Shown in pieces: positions 1 through 8,415 of a stretch of 64,000 nucleotides of DNA (the first letter of the stretch is position 1; each line of letters begins with the position of its first letter). Below the pieces are notes generated by a model. That model searched no databases, was not told where the DNA came from, and was given only the letters and a program-made list of their open reading frames with translations. The DNA is taken from positions 1 through 64,000 of the forward strand of contig CANKIK010000006.1 of assembly GCA_947481985.1 (NCBI GenBank), in the 5' to 3' direction. The translations under genes and the position numbers were made by a program. The DNA comes from QWOP01 sp003669605. Lineage in GTDB: Bacteria; Planctomycetota; Planctomycetia; Pirellulales; UBA1268.

Positions 1-4
1 GCCA

Positions 5-30
5 GCCGTCCACGAAAGAGAATGGACGGC
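5..30 (-). terminator. Perfect hairpin 3' of tRNA-Pro
   Basis: Arms GCCGTCCA (5-12) and TGGACGGC (23-30) form an 8-bp perfect stem with a 10-nt loop, 13 bases past the 3' end of the minus-strand tRNA-Pro. The position suits a tRNA terminator, but any T-run would lie beyond the window edge, so termination is an inference. Confidence 0.4.
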
Positions 31-43
31 CGGCACCAACCAG

Positions 44-118
44 TCGGGGCGACAGGATTTGAACCTGCGACCTCTTGACCCCCAGTCAAGCGCGCTAGCC
101 AGACTGCGCCACGCCCCG
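44..118 (-). tRNA. tRNA-Pro (anticodon GGG)
   Basis: The minus strand folds as a complete cloverleaf. The acceptor arms are CGGGGCG and CGCCCCG with discriminator A. The anticodon stem is CTTGA/TCAAG with loop CTGGGGG, giving anticodon GGG, which reads CCC/CCU proline codons. The T arm is GCAGG-TTCAAAT-CCTGT. The first base C is typical of bacterial tRNA-Pro. The 3' CCA is not encoded (CTG follows), so it must be added by nucleotidyltransferase. A hairpin lies immediately downstream. Confidence 0.93.
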
Positions 119-238
119 AATCAATCGCACAGCAGCCAAACCTCTCGATTCGCCGCCGTTGCAAGGGCACACTATCGCACAATCCACCCCAGCCTTCAAC
201 ATGGGTTCTCCAACCCAAACCACCGGCGGAATTCCCGT

Positions 239-1204
239 ATGACGCTCCCCTCCCAGCCTCTGCCCTCCCAGCCTCTCCCCTTCTCCTCCCGACTCGAAAG
301 CGCCATCCGCGCCAAACAGACCCCCGCCTGCATCGGACTCGACCCCAGACGCGAATCACTCCCCCCCGCCCTCGCCGCCTCCGAAACCCAAGACCCCGCC
401 GCCCTCGCCACCATCTACACCACCTTCTGCAAAGACGTTATCGACGCCGTCGCTCCCCTCGTCGCCATCGTCAAACCCCAACTCGCCTGCTTCGAAGCCC
501 TCGGCCCACACGGCATGCTGGCGCTGGCCGATGTCATCACCCACGCCCACGCACATGGCCTGCTCGTCCTCGCCGACGGCAAACGTGGCGACATCGGCTC
601 CACCGCGGAAGCCTACGCCGACGGCTGGCTCGCAGGCCCCTGGGCCGCAGACGCCCTCACCGTCAATCCCTACCTCGGCCTCGATTCCATCGAGCCATTC
701 GTGAAAACCGCCACCGCCCGCCACGCCGGAATCTTCGTCCTCGTCAAGACATCCAACCCCGGCAGCCGCGACTTCCAAGACCTCAACGCCAACGGTTCGC
801 CCCTCTACGAACACGTGGCCGCCGGTGTCGAACATCTCGCCGCCGCGACCCTCCCCGACAACACCACTGCCCACGGAGCATCGTATGGAGCCGTCGGAGC
901 CGTTGTCGGCGCTACGTGGCCCAAGCAACTCGACACCCTCCGTGCCGCCATGCCCCATGCCTGGATCCTCGTTCCCGGTTTCGGCAAACAGGGCGGACGG
1001 GCTTCCGATGTCCGCGGAGCCTTCGATCCGAAAGGCTTGGGTGCCATCGTCGTCAGTGCACGCGACGTGATCTTCGCCCACTCCCGACCCGAAATGAATT
1101 CCGGGCTCGCCGCCAACCAGTGGCAGTCCGCCGTCGCACGCGCCTGCCACGACATGATCGAGCGCCTCGCCGCCGATACCCCGGCAGCAGCGCTGCGTGA
1201 CTAA
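239..1204 (+). CDS. pyrF: Orotidine 5'-phosphate decarboxylase, type 2
   Basis: This enzyme catalyses the last step of de novo UMP synthesis, decarboxylating OMP to UMP in the cytosol. The 321-residue product carries the catalytic motif LADGKRGDIGSTA in the first half of the barrel; the spacing and DIGSTA wording are those of the type 2 (PyrF2) subfamily, which is longer than the E. coli enzyme. C-terminal VPGFGKQGG matches the phosphate-binding loop. I chose the ATG at 239 because the reading frame is open further upstream only through the tRNA-Pro gene, and homology starts soon after (SRLESAI). The first 14 residues contain a duplicated PSQPLP stretch. The gene stands alone, convergent with the pyrophosphatase gene; the gap holds a GC palindrome that may terminate both. 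Confidence 0.93.
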   Translation: MTLPSQPLPSQPLPFSSRLESAIRAKQTPACIGLDPRRESLPPALAASETQDPAALATIYTTFCKDVIDAVAPLVAIVKPQLACFEALGPHGMLALADVITHAHAHGLLVLADGKRGDIGSTAEAYADGWLAGPWAADALTVNPYLGLDSIEPFVKTATARHAGIFVLVKTSNPGSRDFQDLNANGSPLYEHVAAGVEHLAAATLPDNTTAHGASYGAVGAVVGATWPKQLDTLRAAMPHAWILVPGFGKQGGRASDVRGAFDPKGLGAIVVSARDVIFAHSRPEMNSGLAANQWQSAVARACHDMIERLAADTPAAALRD

Positions 1205-1302
1205 CAGCGGCGACCATTACTCACAGCGGCGATCATTGACCGCTGGCAGAGACAGCCGCGGCACCCGAAGAGGATTTCCAAAGCGGACACACCGCCCGTG
1301 CC

Positions 1303-1319
1303 GCCCGTGCCGCACGGGC
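1303..1319. other. GC-rich palindrome between convergent genes
   Basis: GCCCGTGC-C-GCACGGGC is a perfect 8-bp inverted repeat with a single central base, preceded by a partial direct copy (GCCCGTGCC). It lies between the 3' ends of pyrF and the pyrophosphatase gene. There is no T-run, so a bidirectional terminator role is only inferred from position. Confidence 0.35.
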
Positions 1320-1340
1320 CGGCTCAAATAGGAACGACGG

Positions 1341-2993
1341 TTAGGCCCGCGATTCGGCGATCAGACGCGACAGCAAAGGCAACAATTGCTTCTTGCGACT
1401 GACAACGTTCTTGAGGGAATACAGACAGCGGTCGAGACGCGGGTAGTTGATCTCCTCCCAAGCCTCCGACTCCTGCGAGAGCAGAAGCAATGAGCCGTTG
1501 CTGACCACATCCGTTACCAGCAGCGCCGAGAAATCAAGCCGCTGCCGAGTGGCGAAGTCCTCAAGCGCCTTGCGGAGGTCGTCCTTCCGCTCCCAAAAGA
1601 GGTCAAACCCCGTCTCCTCGATCTGCGAGATCGAGAAGCGGACGTTCTGCTCAGAAAACTCCTTGCAGTCCTCCCCGATCACCTCCGCCGGCGTGCTCGA
1701 TCGCAGCGCCGAACCGATCTCGAAAAACTCGCGGGCGTATTGATCGAGATCCACCGGACACAATCCCCGCAACCAGGCAAGCACATCACGGTCGACGTCC
1801 GTGGTCGTTGGCGAGCGGAGCAGGAGGGTGTCGGAGATGATGCCCGACGCCATGCAGAGGGCGATCGCCGGCCTCGGTTCCAGCCCCGAGGCCCGGAACT
1901 GCCGGGCCACGAGCGTGCAGGTGGATCCGACTGGCTCGTTGATGAAACGGATCGGCTGCATCGACTTCAGGCCACCGCCGAGGCGGTGGTGATCAAGCAC
2001 CTCAACGATCTCTGCGTCCTCCGCGCCGCTGACAGCCTGGGCGAGTTCGTTGTGATCGACGAGAATCAACTTCTGCCGGGGAGGATTGACCAAATCCGAC
2101 TTGAACGACAGCCCGACCAAGACGCCGTCGTCGTCCACCACCGGAAACACCGGCTGCGCCGAACGCTCCACCGTCGCCCGCGCCTCGACCACGCTCGCCT
2201 TGGCAGGCACCGTGACGACATCCGTATCCACAACCGGGTCGATGAACTGCGATGACTTGATCCGCAACGTGGTGTTGAGGGTGTCAAAGGGACTGATGAT
2301 CACCGACACCTTGCGGATCTTTGCCAACTCCACCAGCCCCGACGACAAGCGAAACCCGCCGGTGAGCACCAAGGCCCGCACCCCGTGCTCGATGGCCGGC
2401 AACTGGATCGAAGGCCTGTCTCCGCAGACAACGATCAGCCGCTCTGCCGGAAACTGCTTCATCCGGTCGGTGAAGCCCTCCGCGCTCATCGCCCCCACCA
2501 TCACCAGCAACTCGTCGCGCTGCTGCGGATCGATGACGTGCTGAAAACTGCCGCCGAGGACGTCGTGGATCTTCTGCAGACAGCTGGTGACTGTCCGCGA
2601 TTTGATCGGATCCCCCTCGTCGTGGAAGAAGAGATCCATGAGGTGGAGGACCGAGAGCACCCCGACCACCTTCCGGGCATCATCGATCACCGGGATCGCC
2701 CGCAGGTCGGCGGCCTGCATCCGCTGGTAGGAATCGTGAAACGAATCGCCAAACTGGGCCGTGACAATCTCCCGGCGGCAGATGTCCTCCGCCGACGGCC
2801 GCACATCCATCACCATCCGCGGTGCCGGAAGGCCGGCCCGGGCGAGGACATATTCGGTCCGCTTATTGGGCGGACCACAGCAGGCGGCGATGGCGTCGGG
2901 CCGGGTGGTCTGTTGAAGAAGATCGGCGTAGGCAATCGCCGAGCAGATCGCGTCGGTGTCAGGATTGCGATGCCCGAAGACGAGGACACTCAT
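1341..2993 (-). CDS. ppaC: Manganese-dependent inorganic pyrophosphatase with CBS and DRTGG-like domains
   Basis: This is a family II (DHH) pyrophosphatase that hydrolyses PPi to phosphate, driving biosynthetic reactions. The 550-residue protein opens with the metal-binding segment FGHRNPDTDAICSA. A regulatory insert follows: a first CBS domain (about residues 65-125), a DRTGG-like region (about 130-245) and a second CBS domain (about 250-310). The catalytic part resumes with LVDHNE and VLDHHRLGGG (the DHH signature), and a C-terminal DHHA2 domain completes it. Length and domain order match the nucleotide-regulated CBS-PPases of clostridia, where AMP inhibits and diadenosine polyphosphates activate. 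Adenylate control here is inferred from architecture only. The gene lies downstream of ndk on the same strand, separated by about 126 bp of purine-rich repeats. Confidence 0.93.
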   Translation of the reverse strand: MSVLVFGHRNPDTDAICSAIAYADLLQQTTRPDAIAACCGPPNKRTEYVLARAGLPAPRMVMDVRPSAEDICRREIVTAQFGDSFHDSYQRMQAADLRAIPVIDDARKVVGVLSVLHLMDLFFHDEGDPIKSRTVTSCLQKIHDVLGGSFQHVIDPQQRDELLVMVGAMSAEGFTDRMKQFPAERLIVVCGDRPSIQLPAIEHGVRALVLTGGFRLSSGLVELAKIRKVSVIISPFDTLNTTLRIKSSQFIDPVVDTDVVTVPAKASVVEARATVERSAQPVFPVVDDDGVLVGLSFKSDLVNPPRQKLILVDHNELAQAVSGAEDAEIVEVLDHHRLGGGLKSMQPIRFINEPVGSTCTLVARQFRASGLEPRPAIALCMASGIISDTLLLRSPTTTDVDRDVLAWLRGLCPVDLDQYAREFFEIGSALRSSTPAEVIGEDCKEFSEQNVRFSISQIEETGFDLFWERKDDLRKALEDFATRQRLDFSALLVTDVVSNGSLLLLSQESEAWEEINYPRLDRCLYSLKNVVSRKKQLLPLLSRLIAESRA

Positions 2994-3020
2994 AAGTGGA
3001 AAGACCAGACGAACAACGGT

Positions 3021-3089
3021 GCGGAGGCGGAGGTGGGAAGCGGAGGCGGAGGTGGGAAGCGGAAGCGGAGGCGGGAGGCGGAGGCGGGA
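3021..3089. repeat. Purine-rich tandem repeat between ndk and ppaC
   Basis: Two exact 19-bp copies of GCGGAGGCGGAGGTGGGAA (3021-3039, 3040-3058) are followed by a degenerate GCGGAAGCGGAGGCGGGAGGC-type tail to 3089. The plus strand is entirely G/A apart from isolated C and T. The tract lies in the gap between two minus-strand genes, so a transcript would carry a C/U-rich run here. Such tracts can be slippage-prone or act as Rho loading sites; either role is speculative. Confidence 0.8.
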
Positions 3090-3119
3090 TAGCGAAAAGG
3101 AAGACCTTTCCAGGGCCGT

Positions 3120-3581
3120 TCAGACCTCCCCGGGAGCTTGCAGCCAGTGTGCCAGCGACGGCTTCCAGGACTGCATCTCGTCGGGCTTGAAGTACAAGGC
3201 GACCTCGCGGGCGGCCGATTCGGGCGAATCGGAGGCGTGGACCAGATTCATCTGGCGGCTCGCGCTATAGTCGCCACGGATCGTGCCCGCGGCGGCTTTC
3301 AAGCCACTGGTGGCACCGAGCATCTCGCGGACCACGCGGATCACCTCCGGACCGGCAAACACAGTCGCCACGACAGGGGAGGCGGTGATGAATTCCTCGA
3401 GCCCCGGATAAAACGGCTTGGAAACGTGTTCGGCGTAGTGCTGCTTGGCCAGAGCGGGCGTCACTCGCATCATCTTCATCGCCACCAACCGCAGCCCCTT
3501 TTCCTCAAACCTAGCCAGGATCTTGCCGGTCAATCCACGTTCCAGGCAGTCGGGCTTCAACATTACAAACGTCAGTTCCAT
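3120..3581 (-). CDS. ndk: Nucleoside diphosphate kinase
   Basis: The enzyme transfers the gamma phosphate between nucleoside tri- and diphosphates through a phosphohistidine, balancing NTP and dNTP pools. The 153-residue product begins MELTFVMLKPDCLERGL, the family's first strand and P-loop-like helix. It contains the catalytic segment NLVHASDSPESA, where the His is the phosphorylated residue, and keeps the IRGDY and SAAREV elements. I preferred the ATG at 3581 over the one 48 bp upstream because family homology begins exactly there. Residues after LYFKPDE form a slightly longer tail than in E. coli Ndk. The closest minus-strand neighbour is the pyrophosphatase gene, also a phosphate-metabolism gene. 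Confidence 0.95.
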   Translation of the reverse strand: MELTFVMLKPDCLERGLTGKILARFEEKGLRLVAMKMMRVTPALAKQHYAEHVSKPFYPGLEEFITASPVVATVFAGPEVIRVVREMLGATSGLKAAAGTIRGDYSASRQMNLVHASDSPESAAREVALYFKPDEMQSWKPSLAHWLQAPGEV

Positions 3582-3693
3582 CGCGTCAAAACTCCGAAAG
3601 AGGGGCTTCGCGGCACAGTTGCCGACCACGGGTGGGAGAGTCTACGCCCCCGTTCGCCGGGCTCACAACCCGAAACCGACGCTCTTTCGGCGT

Positions 3694-4197
3694 TCATTCG
3701 GCGGAAACATCGTCGCCTCGGGGAGCGAGCACCCCGGGCAATGCGCCAGCCTGGACTGCGAGGAGAAACTCCCGATTGCCATCGAGCAGCGCGGTCTCGG
3801 CGAGCAACTCCTCGATCGACAACCAGAAGATCGCATCGACCTCGATGGGATGAGGGACCAGATCGGCTTCGGGGGCCATCTCCACCGTCCACCACGCAAG
3901 CCCGGTGCCCCAGGGGGTGACGCTCCGCCAGACGCACGCCACCGCCCGCACCTCCACCGCCAGTTCCTCGCGGCACTCCCGCTCCACCGCCTCGTGCTCG
4001 GCCTCACCGGCTTCGATATGCCCACCGGGGAAACAGACCCGCCCCGGCGCCGCCACTGCCCTTCCCCGGCGGATGGCCAGGAACATCCCCCCCCGTTGGG
4101 CCACCGCCACCACCCCCCGCTTCACGATCGGCACGCCAGAGCCGCATCCTCCCGAACCGGTGCTTCCGGGACGCGGCGCGGACGGATCGTGGCTCAC
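3694..4197 (-). CDS. Nudix hydrolase
   Basis: The 167-residue protein has a Nudix box beginning GGHIEAGEAEHEAVE and ending RECREELAV, so the glycine, first glutamate and the REx-REE metal-binding glutamates are in place; the usual final EExGU is EELAV, a small departure. The family hydrolyses nucleoside diphosphates linked to a further moiety. The N-terminal segment RGVVAVAQRGGMFLAIRR, then PGRVCFPGGH, resembles MutT/NUDT-type enzymes that act on NTPs or sanitise oxidised nucleotides. The substrate cannot be told from sequence. The first 25 residues are Ser/Gly/Pro-rich and probably disordered, so the true start could be a little downstream. The gene is divergent from ftsH. Confidence 0.85.
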   Translation of the reverse strand: MSHDPSAPRPGSTGSGGCGSGVPIVKRGVVAVAQRGGMFLAIRRGRAVAAPGRVCFPGGHIEAGEAEHEAVERECREELAVEVRAVACVWRSVTPWGTGLAWWTVEMAPEADLVPHPIEVDAIFWLSIEELLAETALLDGNREFLLAVQAGALPGVLAPRGDDVSAE

Positions 4198-4354
4198 AGG
4201 CAGTTCTCCGCAGGATCAGCCCACAGGCTCCGGGAGAGACGTCCCCGGCGGGAGCAGTGAAAGCCGATCTATCGAACAGGAAAATACGCAAACCGGAGCC
4301 TTAGACTACCATGGGCCCATTTGCGAACCTTCCCCCCCGGAAGACAAGCCGACG

Positions 4355-6331
4355 ATGGATATGTCCCCACCTGACAAGTCCCCAGTTGAAAAGCCCCATT
4401 CCGAGAGGGGCTCCCCAAAACCAATGGCCGGACGCCCCTTGGGGCTGCCCGCCATCATCATGCTCATCTTGGCGGCGATCGCTCTGGTGACGCTTGTCCT
4501 CCGCGAACAAGCGGGCGTACCGGCGGCGGTCAGTTACGACGAGTTCGTCCGCCAGGCCAAGGGGGGCAACGTCGCCGAGGTGGAGATCTCGGGCAACACC
4601 CTGCGCGGTGAATTCAAGACGGCCATCGGCGGCACCGGTGAGGTCGGCGGTGCCGCTCCGAAGGAGTTCCACCTGGAACTCTCCCCGTACATCGGCGAGG
4701 GGCTCAACGAGTTGCTCCTCAAGTCGGGAGTCCGCACCACTGTCCGCCAACCGACCGACGGCACCGGACTGTTGCTGGGCCTCTACATGCTCGTGCCGCT
4801 GTTGCTGATGGCCGGGTTCTGGATGACGCTCCGCCGCGCCCGCGATCCGCTCGGTGGTTCCGGGTTTCTGGGCGGATTTAGCAAGTCTCCCGCCAAACGG
4901 TACGGCACCACCGACAAGCAGGTGACGTTTGCCGATGTCGCGGGACTCGATCAGGTGAAAGAGGATCTGATGGAGATCGTCGAGTTCCTCAAAGATCCCC
5001 GCAAGTTTCAGCGCCTCGGTGGCCGGGTGCCGAAGGGGGTGCTCCTCATGGGACCACCAGGCACTGGCAAGACACTGCTCGCCAGGGCGGTCGCTGGCGA
5101 GGCCGGAGCCCCCTTCTTCTCCATCTCGGGCAGCGAATTCATCCAGATGTTCGTCGGCGTGGGCGCCTCGCGGGTCCGCGACATGTTCAAGACCGCCAAG
5201 GATGCCTCGCCGGCAATTCTCTTCATTGACGAGATCGATGCCGTTGGCCGACACCGCGGCACCGGACTGGGCGGGGGACACGACGAACGGGAGCAGACGC
5301 TCAATCAGATCCTCTCCGAGATGGATGGCTTCAGTCCCTCTGAAAGCGTGATCGTGCTCGCGGCGACCAACCGCCCCGACGTCCTCGATCCGGCGCTCCT
5401 GCGACCGGGCCGCTTCGACCGTCATGTCACCGTCGACCGCCCCAACCAGAAAGCCAGGCTGGCCCTTTTCCGCGTCCACACCCGCAAAGTACCGCTTGCT
5501 GCCGATGTCGATCTCGATCGGCTGGCCAACGGCACGGTGGGCTTGACCGGCGCCGACATCCGCAATCTTGTCAACGAGGCGGCCCTCTGGGCGACGCGCC
5601 ACGACAAGGATGCAGTCGATTCCTCCGACTTCGACTACGCACGCGATAAGGTCCTGATGGGACCAAAGCGTGAGGAAGTGCTCGTCGGCCGGGAGAAAAC
5701 GATGACCGCCTACCACGAGGCGGGGCATGCCCTCGGCTCTTGGCTCCTCCCCGGCGTCGACAAACTCCACAAGGTGACGATCATCCCCCGCGGTCGGGCC
5801 CTGGGAGTCACGCAACTGGTGCCGGAAGAGGACCGGATGAACATCGGCCAATCCGACCTGGAAAACAGGCTGGTATTCATCCTCGCCGGACGCGCTGCGG
5901 AGAAGCTGGTGTTTGGCGAGTTCTCCGCCGGCGCTGAGAACGACCTCGTGCAGGCAACGCGCCTGGCGCGGCGGATGGTGGGCTACTGGGGGATGAGTGA
6001 GAAGGTCGGTCCGGTGGCCTGCCACGGTTCCAACGAGACTCCGTTCCTTGGCCGCGACGTCTACGAGCAGCGCGAGTTCAGCGACCACACCGCGCGGGTC
6101 ATCGACGACGAGGTGTCACGGATGCTCAGCGAGGCCGCCGACCGAGCGATGAAACTGCTTTCGGAGAACCGCCCCAAGCTCGACCTCCTGGCCGGTGAAC
6201 TGGAGCGGCGCGAGATGCTCGACGACACCGAGGTGGTTGATATCATCGGCCCCGCCACCCCCCGCCGTCCCATCGAGAACGCCACGCCCCCCCAACAGCA
6301 GGCTCCGGATTCCCCTTCCTCACCACTTTGA
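4355..6331 (+). CDS. ftsH: ATP-dependent zinc metalloprotease FtsH
   Basis: This membrane-anchored AAA+ protease degrades misfolded and regulatory membrane and cytosolic proteins as a hexamer. The product has 658 residues. The N-terminal transmembrane helix lies at about 30-48, an extracytoplasmic domain follows, and a second helix lies near 140-160. The AAA domain has Walker A GPPGTGKT (about residue 232), Walker B LFIDEIDAVG (about 288) and the arginine-finger region RPGRFDRHV. The protease zinc site HEAGH is near residue 454. The ATG at 4355 is chosen because upstream codons in the same frame read as Nudix antisense with no membrane segment; MDMS offers a second ATG at 4361. The C-terminus is Pro/Gln-rich. 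A Dabb protein gene follows after 12 bp. Confidence 0.96.
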   Translation: MDMSPPDKSPVEKPHSERGSPKPMAGRPLGLPAIIMLILAAIALVTLVLREQAGVPAAVSYDEFVRQAKGGNVAEVEISGNTLRGEFKTAIGGTGEVGGAAPKEFHLELSPYIGEGLNELLLKSGVRTTVRQPTDGTGLLLGLYMLVPLLLMAGFWMTLRRARDPLGGSGFLGGFSKSPAKRYGTTDKQVTFADVAGLDQVKEDLMEIVEFLKDPRKFQRLGGRVPKGVLLMGPPGTGKTLLARAVAGEAGAPFFSISGSEFIQMFVGVGASRVRDMFKTAKDASPAILFIDEIDAVGRHRGTGLGGGHDEREQTLNQILSEMDGFSPSESVIVLAATNRPDVLDPALLRPGRFDRHVTVDRPNQKARLALFRVHTRKVPLAADVDLDRLANGTVGLTGADIRNLVNEAALWATRHDKDAVDSSDFDYARDKVLMGPKREEVLVGREKTMTAYHEAGHALGSWLLPGVDKLHKVTIIPRGRALGVTQLVPEEDRMNIGQSDLENRLVFILAGRAAEKLVFGEFSAGAENDLVQATRLARRMVGYWGMSEKVGPVACHGSNETPFLGRDVYEQREFSDHTARVIDDEVSRMLSEAADRAMKLLSENRPKLDLLAGELERREMLDDTEVVDIIGPATPRRPIENATPPQQQAPDSPSSPL

Positions 6332-6343
6332 TTCCTCCCCTCG

Positions 6344-6673
6344 ATGCTCGCACACTCCGTCTTCTTCAGACTCAAAGACCGCTCGCAGGCCTCGATCGAC
6401 AGACTGGTCGATGGCTGCCGTGAACACCTCGCCGGCCATCCGGGTGAGGTGCTGTTCGCCGTCGGCACCGCTTCGGTGTACGACCGGCAGGTGAACGACC
6501 GGGATTGGCAGGTGGCGCTGCACATCGTCTTCGACTCGCACGCCTCCCACGACTCCTATCAGCAGGCGCTGCGGCACGAACTGTTTATCGCCGCCCATGC
6601 CGAGACATGGGCTCAGGTCCGCATTTTCGACGCCGATCTCTCGGTCTGCGACGCCTCGCCGCGCCAGCGCTGA
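6344..6673 (+). CDS. Dabb (stress-responsive alpha-beta barrel) domain protein
   Basis: This 109-residue protein consists of a single Dabb domain. The opening MLAHSVFFRLKD matches the family's 'hxVhFxLk' first strand, and the C-terminal VRIFDADL is the last strand. Dabb proteins are dimeric ferredoxin-like barrels; a few are enzymes, but most have no assigned function. It starts 12 bp after the ftsH stop and is probably cotranscribed, though a functional link to FtsH is not implied by the family. It ends 7 bp before the convergent surE stop. Confidence 0.8.
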   Translation: MLAHSVFFRLKDRSQASIDRLVDGCREHLAGHPGEVLFAVGTASVYDRQVNDRDWQVALHIVFDSHASHDSYQQALRHELFIAAHAETWAQVRIFDADLSVCDASPRQR

Positions 6674-6680
6674 CTGGCCG

Positions 6681-7385
6681 TCACACCACCCGGCAGCGCG
6701 AGAGGGCGATGCGGCCGCCGAAGCACACGTCGACATCACCCCCTGCCACGCGCGGACGGTCGTGATACCGGGCGGAGTATTGCCAGCCGCCGCTGGTCTC
6801 CCGGAATCCGAGGCCCAGCGGCGACGGATCGACAGGGCACTCCACCACCGCGGGTTCCAAGTGATCTCCCGCAGCGTTCTGCGGCGGATCGGGCAGGTTG
6901 ACGTTCCAGAACTCACCCGGCGCCAGGTCGATAGTCTCAAGCAGCCCGAGAACGCGGACCAACCAAGCCTCGGCCTGCTGCCAGTTGATCTCTGTGCCGC
7001 GGCGGTACTGTGAGGCAGCGATCGCCCGCCGGCCGTGGAGCGCCGCCTCCCGGGCAGCTGCCACCGTGCCCGAATGATGGGTGTCGATTCCCAGATTGCC
7101 GCCGGCGTTGATGCCGGAGAGAACAATCGATGCCTCCGGGACGATCACCGCCAGGGCAACCCGCGTGCAGTCTGCCGGCGTCCCGTCGACGGCGTAGCGG
7201 TCAGGCCCGATGGTGTGGACAACCAGCGGCCGGTCTGTCGTCACCCGGTGGGCGCCCCCCGAATGACAGACTGTCGGCGCCACGACCACCAGTCGGCCTC
7301 CCAGACACGCCGCCGCCGACGCCAGCGCCACCAGCCCCGGTGCACCGATGCCATCGTCGTTGGTGAGGACAATAGTGAGACTCAT
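6681..7385 (-). CDS. surE: 5'/3'-nucleotidase SurE
   Basis: SurE is a metal-dependent phosphatase that removes phosphate from nucleoside monophosphates and is linked to stationary-phase survival. The 234-residue product starts MSLTIVLTNDDGIGAPGL, where TNDDG supplies the two metal-binding aspartates, and continues with the metal-binding Ser loop (CHSGGAHRVT) and Asn loop (SGINAGGNLGID). The start at 7385 is supported by its 4-bp overlap with the upstream pnp stop (ATGA) and by homology beginning at the first residue. Pairing with purine nucleoside phosphorylase makes metabolic sense: SurE yields nucleosides that PNP then cleaves, giving a small purine salvage operon. Confidence 0.93.
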   Translation of the reverse strand: MSLTIVLTNDDGIGAPGLVALASAAACLGGRLVVVAPTVCHSGGAHRVTTDRPLVVHTIGPDRYAVDGTPADCTRVALAVIVPEASIVLSGINAGGNLGIDTHHSGTVAAAREAALHGRRAIAASQYRRGTEINWQQAEAWLVRVLGLLETIDLAPGEFWNVNLPDPPQNAAGDHLEPAVVECPVDPSPLGLGFRETSGGWQYSARYHDRPRVAGGDVDVCFGGRIALSRCRVV

Positions 7386-8230
7386 GATGCCGAGGCTCCA
7401 GTTGATGCCGAGACGGCGTCCTCGGCCAGAGCGGCCAGGATCGCCCACACACCATCCGACGCCGTGGCCGCCAGCCGGCAGACATCATCGGCATCGGTCT
7501 CCTGCGGCGCGTCGGGGCGGGCGACATTGGTAACCACGGACACCGCTGCCACATCCACCCCCAGCCGCCGGGCCGCAATCGCCTCCGGCACTGTCGACAT
7601 CCCCACTGCATCGGCGCCGAACCGAAGCAGCATGCGGTATTCGGATCTCGTTTCGTAACTCGGGCCGAGGAGCCGCGCGTAGACCCCAGTCTGGGCCGGA
7701 ACGCCGGCGCGGCGGGAAGCCGCCAGTGCCAAGTGCACCAGCCGCGGCGGATACCACCCAGCCGATCGGCAACCCCCGGCTGTCATTGCTGCGCCATCAG
7801 CGGGGCGCTGGACGAAATCGAGATGATCCTCAACGATCAGCAGATCTCCGCTGCGCATCTCCGGGCGGAGGCCGCCAGAGGCATTGGTGAGGAGGATCGT
7901 CCGCGCCCCGAGGGCCACAAGCAGTTCAATGCCGCGGGTGATCGTGGCGTCGTCGAATCCTTCGTAGGCGTGCACCCGTCCCTGGAGAGCCACAACCGGA
8001 CAGGAGCCCACCAGGCCGGAGGCGATCATCCCGGCGTGACCGGTGGCAGTCGATCCCGGAAGCCATCCGCTGGCCGTGCTGGACAGGAGCCGGAGATGGT
8101 CAAAACGGTGGACGATCTCGCCGAGCCCGGTACCGAGGACGACCCCGAGAATCGCGCCCCTGCCGCCGGCTGCCACCACCCGTGCTGCTGCCTCCACTGC
8201 TTCTCTCCGCAATCGCCCCTCCGCTGGCAT
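7382..8230 (-). CDS. Purine nucleoside phosphorylase (trimeric, PNP/MTAP family)
   Basis: The enzyme performs phosphorolysis of purine nucleosides to free base and (deoxy)ribose 1-phosphate. The 282-residue protein shows the trimeric PNP landmarks in order: the GTGLGE phosphate loop, LQGRVHAYEG, the ASGGLRPEM segment, GPSYET, the signature GMSTVPEAIAAR, and VVTNVA with the base-contacting Asn. Size and motifs separate it from hexameric DeoD. The ATG at 8230 has a good ribosome-binding site (AAGGAG about 6 nt upstream). It is coupled to surE by a 4-bp overlap. An Ala/Gly-rich N-terminal stretch (AARVVAAGGRGA) precedes the first strand. Confidence 0.92.
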   Translation of the reverse strand: MPAEGRLRREAVEAAARVVAAGGRGAILGVVLGTGLGEIVHRFDHLRLLSSTASGWLPGSTATGHAGMIASGLVGSCPVVALQGRVHAYEGFDDATITRGIELLVALGARTILLTNASGGLRPEMRSGDLLIVEDHLDFVQRPADGAAMTAGGCRSAGWYPPRLVHLALAASRRAGVPAQTGVYARLLGPSYETRSEYRMLLRFGADAVGMSTVPEAIAARRLGVDVAAVSVVTNVARPDAPQETDADDVCRLAATASDGVWAILAALAEDAVSASTGASAS

Positions 8231-8415
8231 GCCCGCTCCTTATCCTCCGCAGTTTGCCTGCGCCCTTTGCCGACTCCCTGAAAAACTCGTATTCTCGCCC
8301 CTTTGGGACGGGGCGCACACCCCCTCGGCACCAACCCGGTGTGGGTGGTGTTTCCCCAAGCCTGCCAGTCCCATTCTTCGAAATGCCCCTCTCCTTCCCC
8401 CCGAGACAAAGTCCG

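Noticed and set aside
59..238. N-terminal 60-codon extension of pyrF running through the tRNA-Pro gene
   Set aside because: The frame is open only because the antisense of the tRNA lacks stops; homology begins after the ATG at 239.
3905..4354. 150-codon N-terminal extension of ftsH
   Set aside because: It overlaps the Nudix gene antisense, has biased composition and no membrane segment; FtsH normally begins shortly before its first helix, as from 4355.
4301..6088. 595-residue minus-strand ORF opposite ftsH
   Set aside because: Antisense of a confidently identified FtsH; typical high-GC shadow.
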